In this document: piece after piece, positions 15,789 to 25,275 of the stretch
Position numbering within the stretch: position 1 is the first letter of the stretch
Layout of the letters: every line of letters begins with the position of its first letter
Origin: Streptomyces niger
Lineage (GTDB): Bacteria > Actinomycetota > Actinomycetes > Streptomycetales > Streptomycetaceae
Assembly (NCBI RefSeq): GCF_000718305.1
Contig: NZ_JOFQ01000005.1
Location: forward strand, 186,001-250,000
Length of the DNA stretch: 64,000 nt
Direction: 5' to 3'
Notes under the pieces: generated by a model
Database searches by the model: none
Seen by the model: only the letters and a program-made list of their open reading frames with translations
What the model was told of the DNA's origin: nothing
Translations under genes and position numbers: made by a program

Positions 15789-18008
15789 GTGTCGAGCGCG
15801 CTTGAGCAGGAGGCACTGCCGGACGAGGGCCGGGCCGGACCGGCCGCGGACGCGGTCACGGTCCGGCCGGGGACGCCGCAGCCGCTCGGGGCGCGGTTCC
15901 GCCGCGGCCCGGACGGCGTCGCGGGCACGAACTTCGCGTTGTGGGCGGCGGGCGCCGAGTCGGTGGAGGTGTGCCTGTTCGACGAGGCAGGCGCCGAGAC
16001 CCGTCATCCGCTCACCGAGCTGACCCACGAGATCTGGCACGGCTTCGTGCCCGGTGTGCTGCCGGGGACGCGGTACGGCTACCGGCTGCACGGCCGCTGG
16101 GACCCGTGGACCGGCGCCCGCTGGAATCCGGCGAAGCTGCTGCTCGACCCGTACGCCCGCGCGGTCGACGGGGACTTCCTGCTGCCGCCGGAGGTGTACG
16201 GGCACGTGCGGGACTGGCCCGAGCAGCACATAGCGGACACGGTGCGCGACGACCGGGACTCCGCGCCGCACGTCCCGAAGGGGGTCGTCGTCCACGACGA
16301 CGCGCCCGGGGACGAGTGGGAGGAGGACCGCCGCCCGAAGACGCCGTGGGCCGACTCGGTCCTCTACGAGCTGCACGTGCGGGGCTTCACCAAGCTCCAC
16401 CCGGACGTCCCGGAGGAGCTGCGCGGGACGTACGCGGGGCTCGCGCACCCGGCCGCGATCGGGCATCTGACCCGGCTGGGCGTCACGGCGGTGGAGCTGC
16501 TGCCCGTGCACCAGTTCGCGCACGAGGACCATCTGCTGCGCCGGGGCCTGCACAACTACTGGGGCTACAACTCCATCGGCTACTTCGCGCCGCACGCCGC
16601 GTACGCCGCTTCGGGGACGCGCGGCCAGCAGGTGGGCGAGTTCCGCCGGATGGTGCGCGCGCTGCACGACGCGGGCATCGAGGTCATCCTCGACGTGGTC
16701 TACAACCACACGGCCGAGGCGAACGAGATGGGCCCGATGCTGTCCCTGCGCGGGATAGACAACCGCGGCTACTACCGCCTCGCGCAGGACCCGCGCCGGT
16801 ACGCCGACTACACCGGCTGCGGCAACACCCTGCACGTCGTGCAGCCGAACGTGCTGCGCCTGATCACCGACTCGCTGCGCTACTGGGTCACCGAGATGGG
16901 CGTGGACGGCTTCCGCTTCGACCTGGCGGCGGCGCTGGCCCGCTCCATGCACGACGTGGACATGCTCTCGCCGTTCCTGGCGGTGATCGCGCAGGACCCG
17001 GTGCTGCGCCGGGTGAAGCTGATCGCCGAGCCGTGGGACGTGGGCATGGGCGGGTACCAGGTCGGCGCGTTCCCGCCGCTGTGGACGGAGTGGAACGACC
17101 GCTACCGCGACACCGTGCGCGACTTCTGGCGCGGCGCGCAGCACGATGTCCGGGACCTGGGCTACCGGCTGTCCGGCTCCAGCGACCTGTACGCCTGGGG
17201 CGGCCGGCGCCCGCAGGCCTCGGTCAACTTCGTCACGGCGCACGACGGCTTCACCCTGCGCGACCTGGTCTCGTACGAGCACAAGCACAACGAGGCGAAC
17301 GGCGAGGGCAACCGGGACGGCACGGACGACAACCGGTCGTGGAACTGCGGCACCGAGGGCGAGACCGACGATCCGGACGTCCGAGCCCTCCGCCGCCGCC
17401 AGCTGCGCAACCTCCTCACCACGCTGCTGCTCTCCACGGGCGTGCCGATGCTGGTCGCGGGCGACGAGCTGGGCCGCACCCAACAGGGCAACAACAACGG
17501 CTACTGCCAGGACAACGCGCTGGGCTGGGTGGACTGGTCGCTGGCGGAGGACCCGGAGTGGCGGCCGCTGACCGAGCTGGTCTCCCGGCTGATCGCGGTG
17601 CGCCGGGCGCATCCGGTGCTGCGCCGGCGGGCCTTCTTCTCGGGGCGGCCGAACGGCCCGGACGGGCTGCGGGACCTGGCGTGGTTCACGTCGGCGGGGG
17701 TGGAGATGACGGAGGGCGACTGGTACGCGCCCGCCGCGACGCTGGGCATGTTCCTGTCCGGCACGGACATCCCGCAGCGGGACGAGCGGGGGCTGCCGGT
17801 GACCGACGACAGCTTCCTGGTGCTGCTGCACGCCGGGCCCGAGCCGGTCCGGTTCACCCTTCCGGCCGCGCCGTGGGCCCGTACCTACGAACTCCTCGTC
17901 GACACCGCGCGGGAGGACCAGGAGGCGGCGCCGGGCACGGCGTACGAGGCGGGCGGCGAGGTGGAGCTGGCGGGACGGGCGGTGTGGCTGCTGCGGGCCG
18001 GGCGGTGA
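15789..18008 (+). CDS. glgX: Glycogen debranching enzyme
   Basis: 739-residue GH13 (subfamily 11) isoamylase-type enzyme that hydrolyses alpha-1,6 branches of glycogen, usually after phosphorylase trimming. It has an N-terminal CBM48-like domain (about 30-170), then the barrel with YELHVRGFTK, DVVYNHTAE and the catalytic trio Asp378 (DGFRFDLA), Glu414 (AEPWD) and Asp486 (TAHDGFTL). GGNNGYCQDN-like loop residues (QGNNNGYCQDN) match debranching enzymes. The GTG at 15789 has GGGAGG at 15776-15781. It is divergent from the transpeptidase gene. It lies 11 kb from glgP and the glgE cluster. Confidence 0.94.
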   Translation: MSSALEQEALPDEGRAGPAADAVTVRPGTPQPLGARFRRGPDGVAGTNFALWAAGAESVEVCLFDEAGAETRHPLTELTHEIWHGFVPGVLPGTRYGYRLHGRWDPWTGARWNPAKLLLDPYARAVDGDFLLPPEVYGHVRDWPEQHIADTVRDDRDSAPHVPKGVVVHDDAPGDEWEEDRRPKTPWADSVLYELHVRGFTKLHPDVPEELRGTYAGLAHPAAIGHLTRLGVTAVELLPVHQFAHEDHLLRRGLHNYWGYNSIGYFAPHAAYAASGTRGQQVGEFRRMVRALHDAGIEVILDVVYNHTAEANEMGPMLSLRGIDNRGYYRLAQDPRRYADYTGCGNTLHVVQPNVLRLITDSLRYWVTEMGVDGFRFDLAAALARSMHDVDMLSPFLAVIAQDPVLRRVKLIAEPWDVGMGGYQVGAFPPLWTEWNDRYRDTVRDFWRGAQHDVRDLGYRLSGSSDLYAWGGRRPQASVNFVTAHDGFTLRDLVSYEHKHNEANGEGNRDGTDDNRSWNCGTEGETDDPDVRALRRRQLRNLLTTLLLSTGVPMLVAGDELGRTQQGNNNGYCQDNALGWVDWSLAEDPEWRPLTELVSRLIAVRRAHPVLRRRAFFSGRPNGPDGLRDLAWFTSAGVEMTEGDWYAPAATLGMFLSGTDIPQRDERGLPVTDDSFLVLLHAGPEPVRFTLPAAPWARTYELLVDTAREDQEAAPGTAYEAGGEVELAGRAVWLLRAGR

Positions 18009-18114
18009 GCGGCTGACGGAAGGGGGCCGGCGCCGTTCGCGGCGTCCCGCCGGCGCGGGCGGCGGGAAAAAACCGCGTGAGGATTGTCAGTGGTGACTCT
18101 TACGCTCACTGCTG

Positions 18115-20010
18115 ATGAGCGATGCAGCGAACCGCCCCGAGTCCGCCGTCCCGCCACCTCGATCCGCCGTGCGGTCGCTGCTGCGGCTGTGGCCGTACGT
18201 CCGCCCCGTCCGCACGCGGCTGTTCAGCGCCGCGGGCGTCGCCGTCCTGGCGTCCGCCATGGGTCTGCTGATCCCGCTGGTGCTGAAGTGGCTGGTCGAC
18301 GGGCCGGTGGCGCGGCGGGACGCGGGCGGCATCTGGCTGGGCGGCGGGCTCCTGCTGCTCCTCGGGCTGGCCGAGGCGGGGCTCTTCGGGTTGCGCCGGT
18401 GGCTGGTGGCGCGCCCGCTGGCACAGGTCGAGGCGGCGATGCGGGACGCCCTCTACCGCCATCTGCAGCGGCTGCCGGTGTCCTTCCACGACCGCTGGCC
18501 CTCGGGACAGCTGCTCTCCCGCGGCACGACCGACCTCCAGCTGCTGCGGATGTTCCTGGCGTTCCCGATGACGTTCCTGTTCGTCAACGGCGTCACCATC
18601 CTGGTCGGCTTCGCCATCCTCTTCGGCCAGCGCTGGACGCTGGGCCTGGTCCTGCTCGCGCCGCTCGTACCGTTGATGGTGCTGTGCTCGGTGTTCGAGG
18701 CGAAGTACTCGGTCGCGGCGCGCCGTTCGCAGGACCAGGTGGGTGACCTGACCACGCTGGTCGAGGAGTCGGTACTGGGCATCCGCATCATCAAGGGTTT
18801 CGGCCGGCACCGCGCCCAGGCCCGCGCCTACACCGCCCTCACCCACGAACTGCGCGGCACGGAGCTGCACAAGGCGCGGCTGGTCGCCGCGATCTGGGGC
18901 ATGATCACGTTCCTGCCGGAGACCGCCATCGGGGCCGCGCTGGTCCTCGGCACGGTCGAGGTCGCGGACGGGGACCTGTCGGCGGGCACCCTCGTGGCGT
19001 TCCTCTCCACCGCGCTGGCGCTGCGCTGGCCGGTGGAGTCCATCGGCTTCCTGCTGGCCATCAGCAACGAGTCGGCCACCGCGGCCGACCGGTACTTCGA
19101 GGTCATGGACGTGGCGCCGGCGGACGCCGACGACGCGTCCGTACGCGCCGCCGCCCGCACCCCCGCGCCCGGCGCCCCGGCCCCCGACGGCCTCGCCTTC
19201 ACGGGGGTGGAGTTCCGCTACCCCGACGCGCCGCCGGCGGCCCCACCCACGCTGCGCGGCGTCGACCTGCACATCCGGCCGGGCGAGACGATGGCGCTGG
19301 TGGGCGCGACGGGCAGCGGCAAGACCACGCTCACCGCGCTGGTGCCGCGGCTGTACGACGCGACCGGCGGCCGGATCACCCTGGACGGCCGGGACATCAT
19401 GACCCTGCCGCGCGACGAGTTGCGCTCCCTGGTCGCGGTGGCGTTCGAGGAGCCGACCCTCTTCTCGGCGACCGCTGCGGAGAACGTCCTGATGGGTGGC
19501 GAGGAGGCGGGCGAGGACGGCGTCCTGCGGGCGCTGCGGACCGCCCAGGCCCAGGAGTTCGTCGCCGCGCTCCCGCAGGCCGAGCACACCCAGGTCGGCG
19601 AGCAGGGCCTGAGCCTGTCCGGTGGCCAGCGGCAGCGGCTCGCGCTCGCCCGCGCGGTGGTCGGAGCGCCGCGCTTCCTCGTCCTGGACGACCCGCTCTC
19701 CGCGCTGGACGTGCACACCGAGGCGCGGGTCGAGGCGGCGCTGCGGGAGGTGCTGGCGGCCACCACCGCGCTGATCGTCGCGCACCGCCCGTCCACGGTG
19801 CTGCTCGCCGACCGGGTCGCGCTCCTCTCGGACGGCCGTATCACCGCCGTCGGCACCCACCAGCGGCTGCTGCGCGAGAGCGCGGAGTACGCCCACCTGA
19901 TGTCCGGCGCCGACCTGGCCGAGGACGCCCCGGGCGCGGAGGCCCCGGGCAGGGCCGCCGGAGCCACCGGAGCGCGAGCGCACCGCACCGAAGAGGAGAC
20001 GGAGCGATGA
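18115..20010 (+). CDS. ABC exporter half-transporter, degenerate-site subunit
   Basis: 631 residues: six-helix exporter domain (about 30-325) and a nucleotide-binding domain (about 360-600). Walker A is GATGSGKT (397-404), signature LSGGQ (501-505), Walker B FLVLDD (521-526), H-loop His557. The catalytic Glu after Walker B is Asp526, and the Q-loop position reads FEEPTLF, with Glu in place of Gln. It overlaps the next exporter gene by 4 bases (ATGA), so the two should form a heterodimer in which this subunit supplies the impaired ATP site. The substrate is unknown. The ATG at 18115 lacks a clear ribosome site. Confidence 0.92.
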   Translation: MSDAANRPESAVPPPRSAVRSLLRLWPYVRPVRTRLFSAAGVAVLASAMGLLIPLVLKWLVDGPVARRDAGGIWLGGGLLLLLGLAEAGLFGLRRWLVARPLAQVEAAMRDALYRHLQRLPVSFHDRWPSGQLLSRGTTDLQLLRMFLAFPMTFLFVNGVTILVGFAILFGQRWTLGLVLLAPLVPLMVLCSVFEAKYSVAARRSQDQVGDLTTLVEESVLGIRIIKGFGRHRAQARAYTALTHELRGTELHKARLVAAIWGMITFLPETAIGAALVLGTVEVADGDLSAGTLVAFLSTALALRWPVESIGFLLAISNESATAADRYFEVMDVAPADADDASVRAAARTPAPGAPAPDGLAFTGVEFRYPDAPPAAPPTLRGVDLHIRPGETMALVGATGSGKTTLTALVPRLYDATGGRITLDGRDIMTLPRDELRSLVAVAFEEPTLFSATAAENVLMGGEEAGEDGVLRALRTAQAQEFVAALPQAEHTQVGEQGLSLSGGQRQRLALARAVVGAPRFLVLDDPLSALDVHTEARVEAALREVLAATTALIVAHRPSTVLLADRVALLSDGRITAVGTHQRLLRESAEYAHLMSGADLAEDAPGAEAPGRAAGATGARAHRTEEETER

Positions 20011-21881
20011 CCACGACCACGAGCACGGCCGGTCGGCCCCCCGAGGAGAGCGGCGCGGACCCGGCCGCCCCGGACGCCGTGCCCGGCGGGGACCCCTTCG
20101 ACCGGGACGTCCTGCCCACCCCCAAGGGCGCCTCGCTCGCCCTGCTCCGCTCGCTGCTGCGCCCGTACGCCCGCCGCGGCCGGCTCACCGTCGTCCTGCT
20201 GCTGCTCCAGCAGGCCGCCGTGCAGGCGGGGCCGCTGCTGGTCGCGTACGCCATCGACCACGCCGTACCCGCGCTGCGGGCGCACGACCACGGCCCGCTG
20301 CTGGCCGTCGGCGCGGGCTACCTGGCGTGCGCGCTGGCCGCCGGCGCGCTGCAGTACGCCTTCACCCGCTCCTGCTCCCGCGTCAGCCAGGACGCCCTGC
20401 GCGACCTGCGCGGCCGGATCTTCCGGCACGCCCAGGCGCTCAGCCTGGACTTCCACGAGCGCTACACCTCGGGCCGGCTGATCTCCCGCTCCACCACCGA
20501 CGTCGAGAGCCTGCGCGAACTCCTCAACGACGGCCTGCAGGAGCTCGTCGGGGTCGTGCTGTCCATGGTCTACGTGACGGCGATGCTGCTGTACCTGGAC
20601 TGGGGCCTGGGCGCCGCCGCCGTCCTGTCGACCGCCCCCCTGCTGGTCCTGATCCGCTCCTTCCAGCGCCGCTCCCGGAGGGTCTACGAGCACCGCTCGA
20701 CGGCCATCGCCTCGGTCATCGTGAAGTTCGCCGAGACGCTCAACGGCATCCGCCCCGTGCAGGCCTTCCGCCGCGAGCGGCCCAACGACGCCGAGTTCGC
20801 CCGCCTGAACCGCGTCCACGAGCGGGCCAACGGCACCGCCATCCTGGAGATGGCCCGGTACGTCGTGCTCTCCCGCACCTGCGCCAACATCGCCCTCGCG
20901 GCCATCGTCCTGTGGGGCGCCTACCGGGTCGCGACCGGCTCGCTGCCGCTCGGCGTGCTCGCCGCCGGCGTCCTGTACCTGCGCCGGCTGTACGACCCGA
21001 TCGACCGCCTGGGCATGTTCCTGAACGCCTACCAGTCCGCCGCCGCGTCCCTGGAGAAGATCGCCGGCCTGCTGGCTCAGCGCCCCGCCGTCCCCGCGCC
21101 GGCCGACCCGGTGCCCCTGCCGCCGCCCGCCGACGGCCGCCCCGGCCGCGAGGTGGCCTTCTCCGGCGTCCGCTTCGCCTACCGCACCGGCGGCGAGGTG
21201 CTCCCCCGCTTCGACCTGACGCTGGCGGCCGGCAGCACGGTCGCGGTGGTCGGCAGCACGGGTGCGGGCAAGTCCACGCTCGCCAAGCTCCTCGCCCGCT
21301 TCTACGACCCCACCGAGGGCCGGGTACTTCTGGACGGTGTCGACCTGTGCGACCTGTCCACCGCCGACCTGCGGCGCGGCGTCGTCATGGTCACCCAGGA
21401 GGCGTTCCTGTTCTCCGGCACGGTCGCCGAGAACATCGCCGTCGGCCGCCCGGACGCCACCCGCGCCGAGATCGAGGCGGCCGCGAAGGCCATCGGCGCG
21501 CACGACTTCATCGCGGCGCTCCCGGACGGCTACGACACCGACGTACGCAAGCGCGGCGGCCGCATCTCGGCGGGTCAGCGGCAGCTCGTCTCCTTCGCCC
21601 GCGCGCTCCTCGCCGACCCGGCCGTCCTCATCCTCGACGAGGCCACGTCCTCCCTCGACATCCCCGGCGAACGCGCCGTGCAGCAGGCCATGCACACCGT
21701 TCTCCGCGACCGCACCGCCGTGGTCATCGCCCACCGGCTGTCCACGGTCCGGATCGCCGACCGCGTCCTGGTCATGTCCCACGGCCGGATCATCGAGGAC
21801 GGCACGCCGGACCGACTCATCGCCGACGAGGGCCACTTCGCCGGCCTGCACAGCGCGTGGAAGGAGAGCCTGGTGCAGTGA
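20007..21881 (+). CDS. ABC exporter half-transporter, consensus-site subunit
   Basis: 624 residues with six-helix exporter domain (about 50-345) and nucleotide-binding domain. Walker A GSTGAGKS (416-423), Q-loop Gln464, Walker B VLILDE with catalytic Glu545 and H-loop His576 are all intact. Its own signature is altered to ISAGQ (520-524). Since each ATP site combines Walker motifs of one subunit with the signature of the other, the pair has one full and one degenerate site, as in TM287/288-type exporters. GGAGACGGAG precedes the ATG, which overlaps the upstream stop. Confidence 0.93.
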   Translation: MTTTTSTAGRPPEESGADPAAPDAVPGGDPFDRDVLPTPKGASLALLRSLLRPYARRGRLTVVLLLLQQAAVQAGPLLVAYAIDHAVPALRAHDHGPLLAVGAGYLACALAAGALQYAFTRSCSRVSQDALRDLRGRIFRHAQALSLDFHERYTSGRLISRSTTDVESLRELLNDGLQELVGVVLSMVYVTAMLLYLDWGLGAAAVLSTAPLLVLIRSFQRRSRRVYEHRSTAIASVIVKFAETLNGIRPVQAFRRERPNDAEFARLNRVHERANGTAILEMARYVVLSRTCANIALAAIVLWGAYRVATGSLPLGVLAAGVLYLRRLYDPIDRLGMFLNAYQSAAASLEKIAGLLAQRPAVPAPADPVPLPPPADGRPGREVAFSGVRFAYRTGGEVLPRFDLTLAAGSTVAVVGSTGAGKSTLAKLLARFYDPTEGRVLLDGVDLCDLSTADLRRGVVMVTQEAFLFSGTVAENIAVGRPDATRAEIEAAAKAIGAHDFIAALPDGYDTDVRKRGGRISAGQRQLVSFARALLADPAVLILDEATSSLDIPGERAVQQAMHTVLRDRTAVVIAHRLSTVRIADRVLVMSHGRIIEDGTPDRLIADEGHFAGLHSAWKESLVQ

Positions 21882-21905
21882 CAGCCCCATGACATCATGT
21901 TGATC

Positions 21906-22715
21906 ATGACCACCCCGCCGCCTCCCGGCCCCCCGTACCCACAGCAGCCGCAACAGCCGCAGTACGGGCAGCCCCAGTACGGGCAACCGCCCTACGGGCA
22001 GCAGCCCGGCGCGCCGTGGGGAATGCCGCAGACGGCTCCGCAGATGGGTCCGCCGATGGGGCCGTTGATGGGTCCGCCGCCGAGGAAAAAGGGGCTGGGC
22101 TCCGGCGCGATCGTCGCCATCGTTCTCGGGTCGCTGCTCGTCGTGTCCGTGGCGGTGTGGGGCGTGGTCCAGCTCGTCGCGCCGTTCGCCCGCAGCTCGT
22201 ACGGGCCGCGGTACACGCTGACGGTGCCCAGGACGCTGGACGGCGGGGCGTACTCGCTCGACAAGGACATCAGCGAGAGCGTCGACCGGGAGGTCGGCAA
22301 CCCCGGCCCGGGCGCGAACGAGCACGGCATCACGGGCGTGGGCGGGCAGTACTCCGACGGCGACAAGAGGCTGGTGTACACCGGGCTGTACGGCACCATC
22401 AACAGCCCGGAGCTGGCGGTCGACCACAGCATCAGCGGCATGACCGAGGACGGGAACACCGAGGTACCGGTGGACGAGCGGGAGTTCCTCCCCGAAGGCA
22501 CCGATGAGCCGGTGACCTGCGGCGTCGCGGTCGCACACGACGGCGGCACGGACACGACCATGCCGTTCTGCGTCTGGGCCGACCGGAGCCACCAGGCGAA
22601 CCTGATCGAGACCGACAGCGCCCACCCCGACGCCGACCCCACCTCCTTCGACCTGCGGGCCTTCGCCGACAGGGCGGGCCGCGTCCGGGACGAGGTACGC
22701 GTCGAGGCCGACTGA
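21906..22715 (+). CDS. Membrane-anchored protein with Pro/Gln/Tyr-rich cytoplasmic tail
   Basis: About 269 residues. The N-terminal 60 are low-complexity Pro, Gln, Gly and Tyr with repeated QPQYGQP units and MGPPMGP units, then RKK and one hydrophobic helix (GAIVAIVLGSLLVVSVAVWGVV), then an external domain with two cysteines (PVTCGVAV and MPFCVWAD). This layout is common among Streptomyces surface proteins of unknown role. Its start 25 bases after the exporter operon suggests co-expression. ATGs at 21897 and 21906 are both possible; neither has a good ribosome site. Confidence 0.75.
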   Translation: MTTPPPPGPPYPQQPQQPQYGQPQYGQPPYGQQPGAPWGMPQTAPQMGPPMGPLMGPPPRKKGLGSGAIVAIVLGSLLVVSVAVWGVVQLVAPFARSSYGPRYTLTVPRTLDGGAYSLDKDISESVDREVGNPGPGANEHGITGVGGQYSDGDKRLVYTGLYGTINSPELAVDHSISGMTEDGNTEVPVDEREFLPEGTDEPVTCGVAVAHDGGTDTTMPFCVWADRSHQANLIETDSAHPDADPTSFDLRAFADRAGRVRDEVRVEAD

Positions 22716-23005
22716 CCGCGGGCCGGGGCGCGGTCGGCGCCGCCGGGTTGGTTGACCGCTATACGAACGCCGGCCGCCGCTCTACGGACGGTTTCCGGCC
22801 ATGTTGTTGAAGGGATCCTGACAATCGACTGTGCCGGGTGGGAAGCTGCGCGGCAGTCGAAGCGGGTCCCCACAGCACCACCGCCCGCAACGCTCACGTA
22901 TGCACCGCTCCCCCCACACGCACTTGTTCTGCCCGGACGGCCACCCAGCCGACCGGTCCCCCCGGCCGCGGCCCATCCCGCCACGGCCTTGCAGAAGGAG
23001 CCAGC

Positions 23006-25054
23006 GTGACACGCACCCCCCATGCACGTACCGGACGGGCCCGCAGACGTGCGATGGCCACCGGCACCCTCGTCGCCGTGACCGCCCTGCTCGCCGTCGG
23101 CGTGCAGACCGGCGCGGGCAATGCGGCCCCCAACCCCGGCGCCGCCCACGCCCAGCCCCGGGCGGGCGCCCTGCCCGCCAAGCTCTCCCCCTCGCAGCGT
23201 GCGGAGCTGCTGAAGGAGGCCGCGGGCACCACCGCGCAGACCGCGAAGAAGCTCCAGCTCGGCGCCGAGGAGAAGCTGGTCGTCCGGGACGTCCAGCAGG
23301 ACCGGGACGGCACCACCCACACCCGGTACGAGCGCACCTACAAGGGCCTGCCCGTGCTCGGCGGCGACCTCGTCGTGCACGAGACCCGGACCGGCAAGGT
23401 CGAGCGGGTCACCAAGGGCAACAAGGCCCGGATCGCCGTGCCGAGTACCAAGGCGGCCGTGACCCCGGCGACCGCCGAGGCCAAGGCCCTGAAGGCGTCG
23501 AAGGCCGAGGGCGCCGAGAAGTCCGACGCCAAGGAGCCGCGCAAGGTCGTCTGGGCGGCGGACGGCAAGCCGGTCCTCGCCTACGAGACCGTGGTCGGCG
23601 GCACGCAGGAGGACGGCCAGACGCCCAACCGGCTGCACGTCGTCACCGACGCCACCACCGGCGCGAAGCTGTTCCAGTACCAGGAGATCGAGCAGGGCAC
23701 CGGCAACAGCCAGTACAGCGGCAAGGTGACCATCGGGACCGCGCCGTCGTACACCATGACGGACACCACCCGCGGCAACCACAAGACGTACAACCTCAAC
23801 CACGGCTCGTCCGGCACCGGCACGCTCTTCACCGACGCGGACGACGTGTGGGGCGACGGCACCCCGCAGAACGTCCAGACCGCGGGCGTGGACGCCGCGT
23901 ACGGTGCCCAGCTCACCTGGGACTACTACAAGAACGTGCACGGCCGCTCCGGCATTCGGGGCGACGGCGTCGGCGCGTACAGCCGGGTCCACTACGGCAA
24001 CAACTACGTCAACGCCTTCTGGGACGACAGCTGCTTCTGCATGACCTACGGCGACGGGTCCGGCAACGCGGCCCCGCTCACCTCGATCGACGTGGCGGCC
24101 CACGAGATGACGCACGGCGTCACCTCCGCGACCGCGAACCTCACGTACAGCGGTGAGTCCGGCGGCCTGAACGAGGCGACCTCCGACATCTTCGCGGCGG
24201 CCGTGGAGTTCAACGCCGACAACGCCCAGGACCCGGGCGACTACATGGTCGGCGAGAAGATCGACATCAACGGCGACGGCACCCCGCTGCGCTACATGGA
24301 CAAGCCCAGCAAGGACGGCGCGTCCAAGGACTACTGGTACTCCGGCGTCGGCAACGTCGACGTGCACTACTCCTCCGGCGTCGCCAACCACTTCTTCTAC
24401 CTGCTGTCCGAGGGCAGCGGCGCGAAGGACGTGAACGGCGTGCACTACGACAGCCCGACGTCCGACGGGCTGTCCGTGCCGGGCATCGGCCGGGCCAACG
24501 CCGAGAAGGTCTGGTTCAAGGCCCTCACCCAGTACATGACCTCCAACACCAACTACGCGGCGGCGCGCACCGCGACCCTCAGCGCCGCTGCCGACCTCTT
24601 CGGCAAGGACACCCCGACGTACAACACGGTCGCCAACACCTGGGCCGCGGTGAACGTCGGCAGCCGCGTCGGGGACGGCGGCGACCCGGGCGACCCAGGT
24701 GACCCCGGCGATAACGTCTACGAGAACAACAACGCCGTGGCGATCCCGGACGCGGGCTCCGCGGTCACCTCGTCGATCACCGTCAACCGGACCGGCAAGG
24801 CCCCGAGCACGCTCAAGGTCGGCGTGGACATCACCCACAGCTACCGCGGTGACCTCGTGCTCGACCTGATCGCGCCGGACGGCACGGCGTACCGCCTGAA
24901 GAACTCCAGCGCCTGGGACTCGGCCGCGGACGTGAAGGCCACCTACACGGTCGACGCCTCCTCGGAGAACGCCGCCGGCACCTGGAAGCTGCGGGTGCGC
25001 GACGTGTACTCCGGTGACACCGGCCGTCTGAACGGCTGGAAGCTGACCTTCTGA
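23006..25054 (+). CDS. Secreted M4 (thermolysin-family) metalloprotease with P-domain
   Basis: 682 residues: a signal peptide (about 1-41), an FTP/PepSY-type propeptide (about 55-230), the M4 catalytic domain (about 235-555), a GDPGDPGD linker and a proprotein-convertase P-domain (about 572-682). The zinc site is HEMTH (His366, Glu367, His370) with Glu390 in GGLNEATSD; the catalytic His is His454 in VDVHYSSGV. AAGGAG lies 5 bases before the GTG at 23006. A 17-bp terminator follows. A close paralogue without the P-domain is next, probably after local duplication. Confidence 0.95.
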   Translation: MTRTPHARTGRARRRAMATGTLVAVTALLAVGVQTGAGNAAPNPGAAHAQPRAGALPAKLSPSQRAELLKEAAGTTAQTAKKLQLGAEEKLVVRDVQQDRDGTTHTRYERTYKGLPVLGGDLVVHETRTGKVERVTKGNKARIAVPSTKAAVTPATAEAKALKASKAEGAEKSDAKEPRKVVWAADGKPVLAYETVVGGTQEDGQTPNRLHVVTDATTGAKLFQYQEIEQGTGNSQYSGKVTIGTAPSYTMTDTTRGNHKTYNLNHGSSGTGTLFTDADDVWGDGTPQNVQTAGVDAAYGAQLTWDYYKNVHGRSGIRGDGVGAYSRVHYGNNYVNAFWDDSCFCMTYGDGSGNAAPLTSIDVAAHEMTHGVTSATANLTYSGESGGLNEATSDIFAAAVEFNADNAQDPGDYMVGEKIDINGDGTPLRYMDKPSKDGASKDYWYSGVGNVDVHYSSGVANHFFYLLSEGSGAKDVNGVHYDSPTSDGLSVPGIGRANAEKVWFKALTQYMTSNTNYAAARTATLSAAADLFGKDTPTYNTVANTWAAVNVGSRVGDGGDPGDPGDPGDNVYENNNAVAIPDAGSAVTSSITVNRTGKAPSTLKVGVDITHSYRGDLVLDLIAPDGTAYRLKNSSAWDSAADVKATYTVDASSENAAGTWKLRVRDVYSGDTGRLNGWKLTF

Positions 25055-25081
25055 CCCGGTTTCCCACTGGTCGGTCAACTC

Positions 25082-25119
25082 GGAGTGCCACCCCCGCCGT
25101 TCGGCGGGGGTGGCACTCC
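25082..25119 (+). terminator. 17-bp perfect stem-loop
   Basis: GGAGTGCCACCCCCGCC (25082-25098) pairs perfectly with GGCGGGGGTGGCACTCC (25103-25119) around a GTTC loop, 27 bases after the P-domain protease stop. TCCGTT follows. It should separate the two M4 protease transcripts. Confidence 0.88.
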
Positions 25120-25145
25120 TCCGTTATGCGGACGACAGCTCGCTC

Positions 25146-25164
25146 TTTGCGAACAAATTGCAAA
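25146..25164. promoter_or_regulatory. Inverted repeat TTTGC-N9-GCAAA
   Basis: TTTGC (25146-25150) and GCAAA (25160-25164) form an inverted repeat in an AT-rich island about 115 bases before the second M4 protease. A related repeat lies at 25236-25261. A shared regulator of secreted proteases is a plausible reader; this is inference. Confidence 0.4.
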
Positions 25165-25235
25165 CCGGCCCCAATTACCCGGTGACAGCCGCGCGTTCGA
25201 ATGACACGCTGACCCCGCACGTACCACCCGCATCA

Positions 25236-25261
25236 CTTTGCACCCCCACCATTTGGCAAAG
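25236..25261. promoter_or_regulatory. Inverted repeat CTTTGC-N14-GCAAAG
   Basis: CTTTGC (25236-25241) and GCAAAG (25256-25261) repeat the half-site of the element at 25146-25164. The right arm abuts the ribosome site GAAGGAG (25264-25270), so it could act as an operator or as an mRNA hairpin that affects translation of the second M4 protease. Confidence 0.4.
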
Positions 25262-25275
25262 TTGAAGGAGCACGC

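Noticed and set aside
15624..17831. Very long leftward open frame upstream of the second L,D-transpeptidase
   Set aside because: It is antisense to glgX and arises from high GC; the signal peptide at GTG 15623 fixes the real start.
19218..22625. Leftward open frame of over 1100 codons opposite the ABC exporter genes
   Set aside because: Shadow frame of the + strand genes; no recognisable domain and composition fits an antisense reading.
22752..23009. Short + strand ORF before the first M4 protease
   Set aside because: TTG start without ribosome site, overlaps the protease ribosome site, and composition is Pro-rich without conserved features; more likely leader or promoter DNA.
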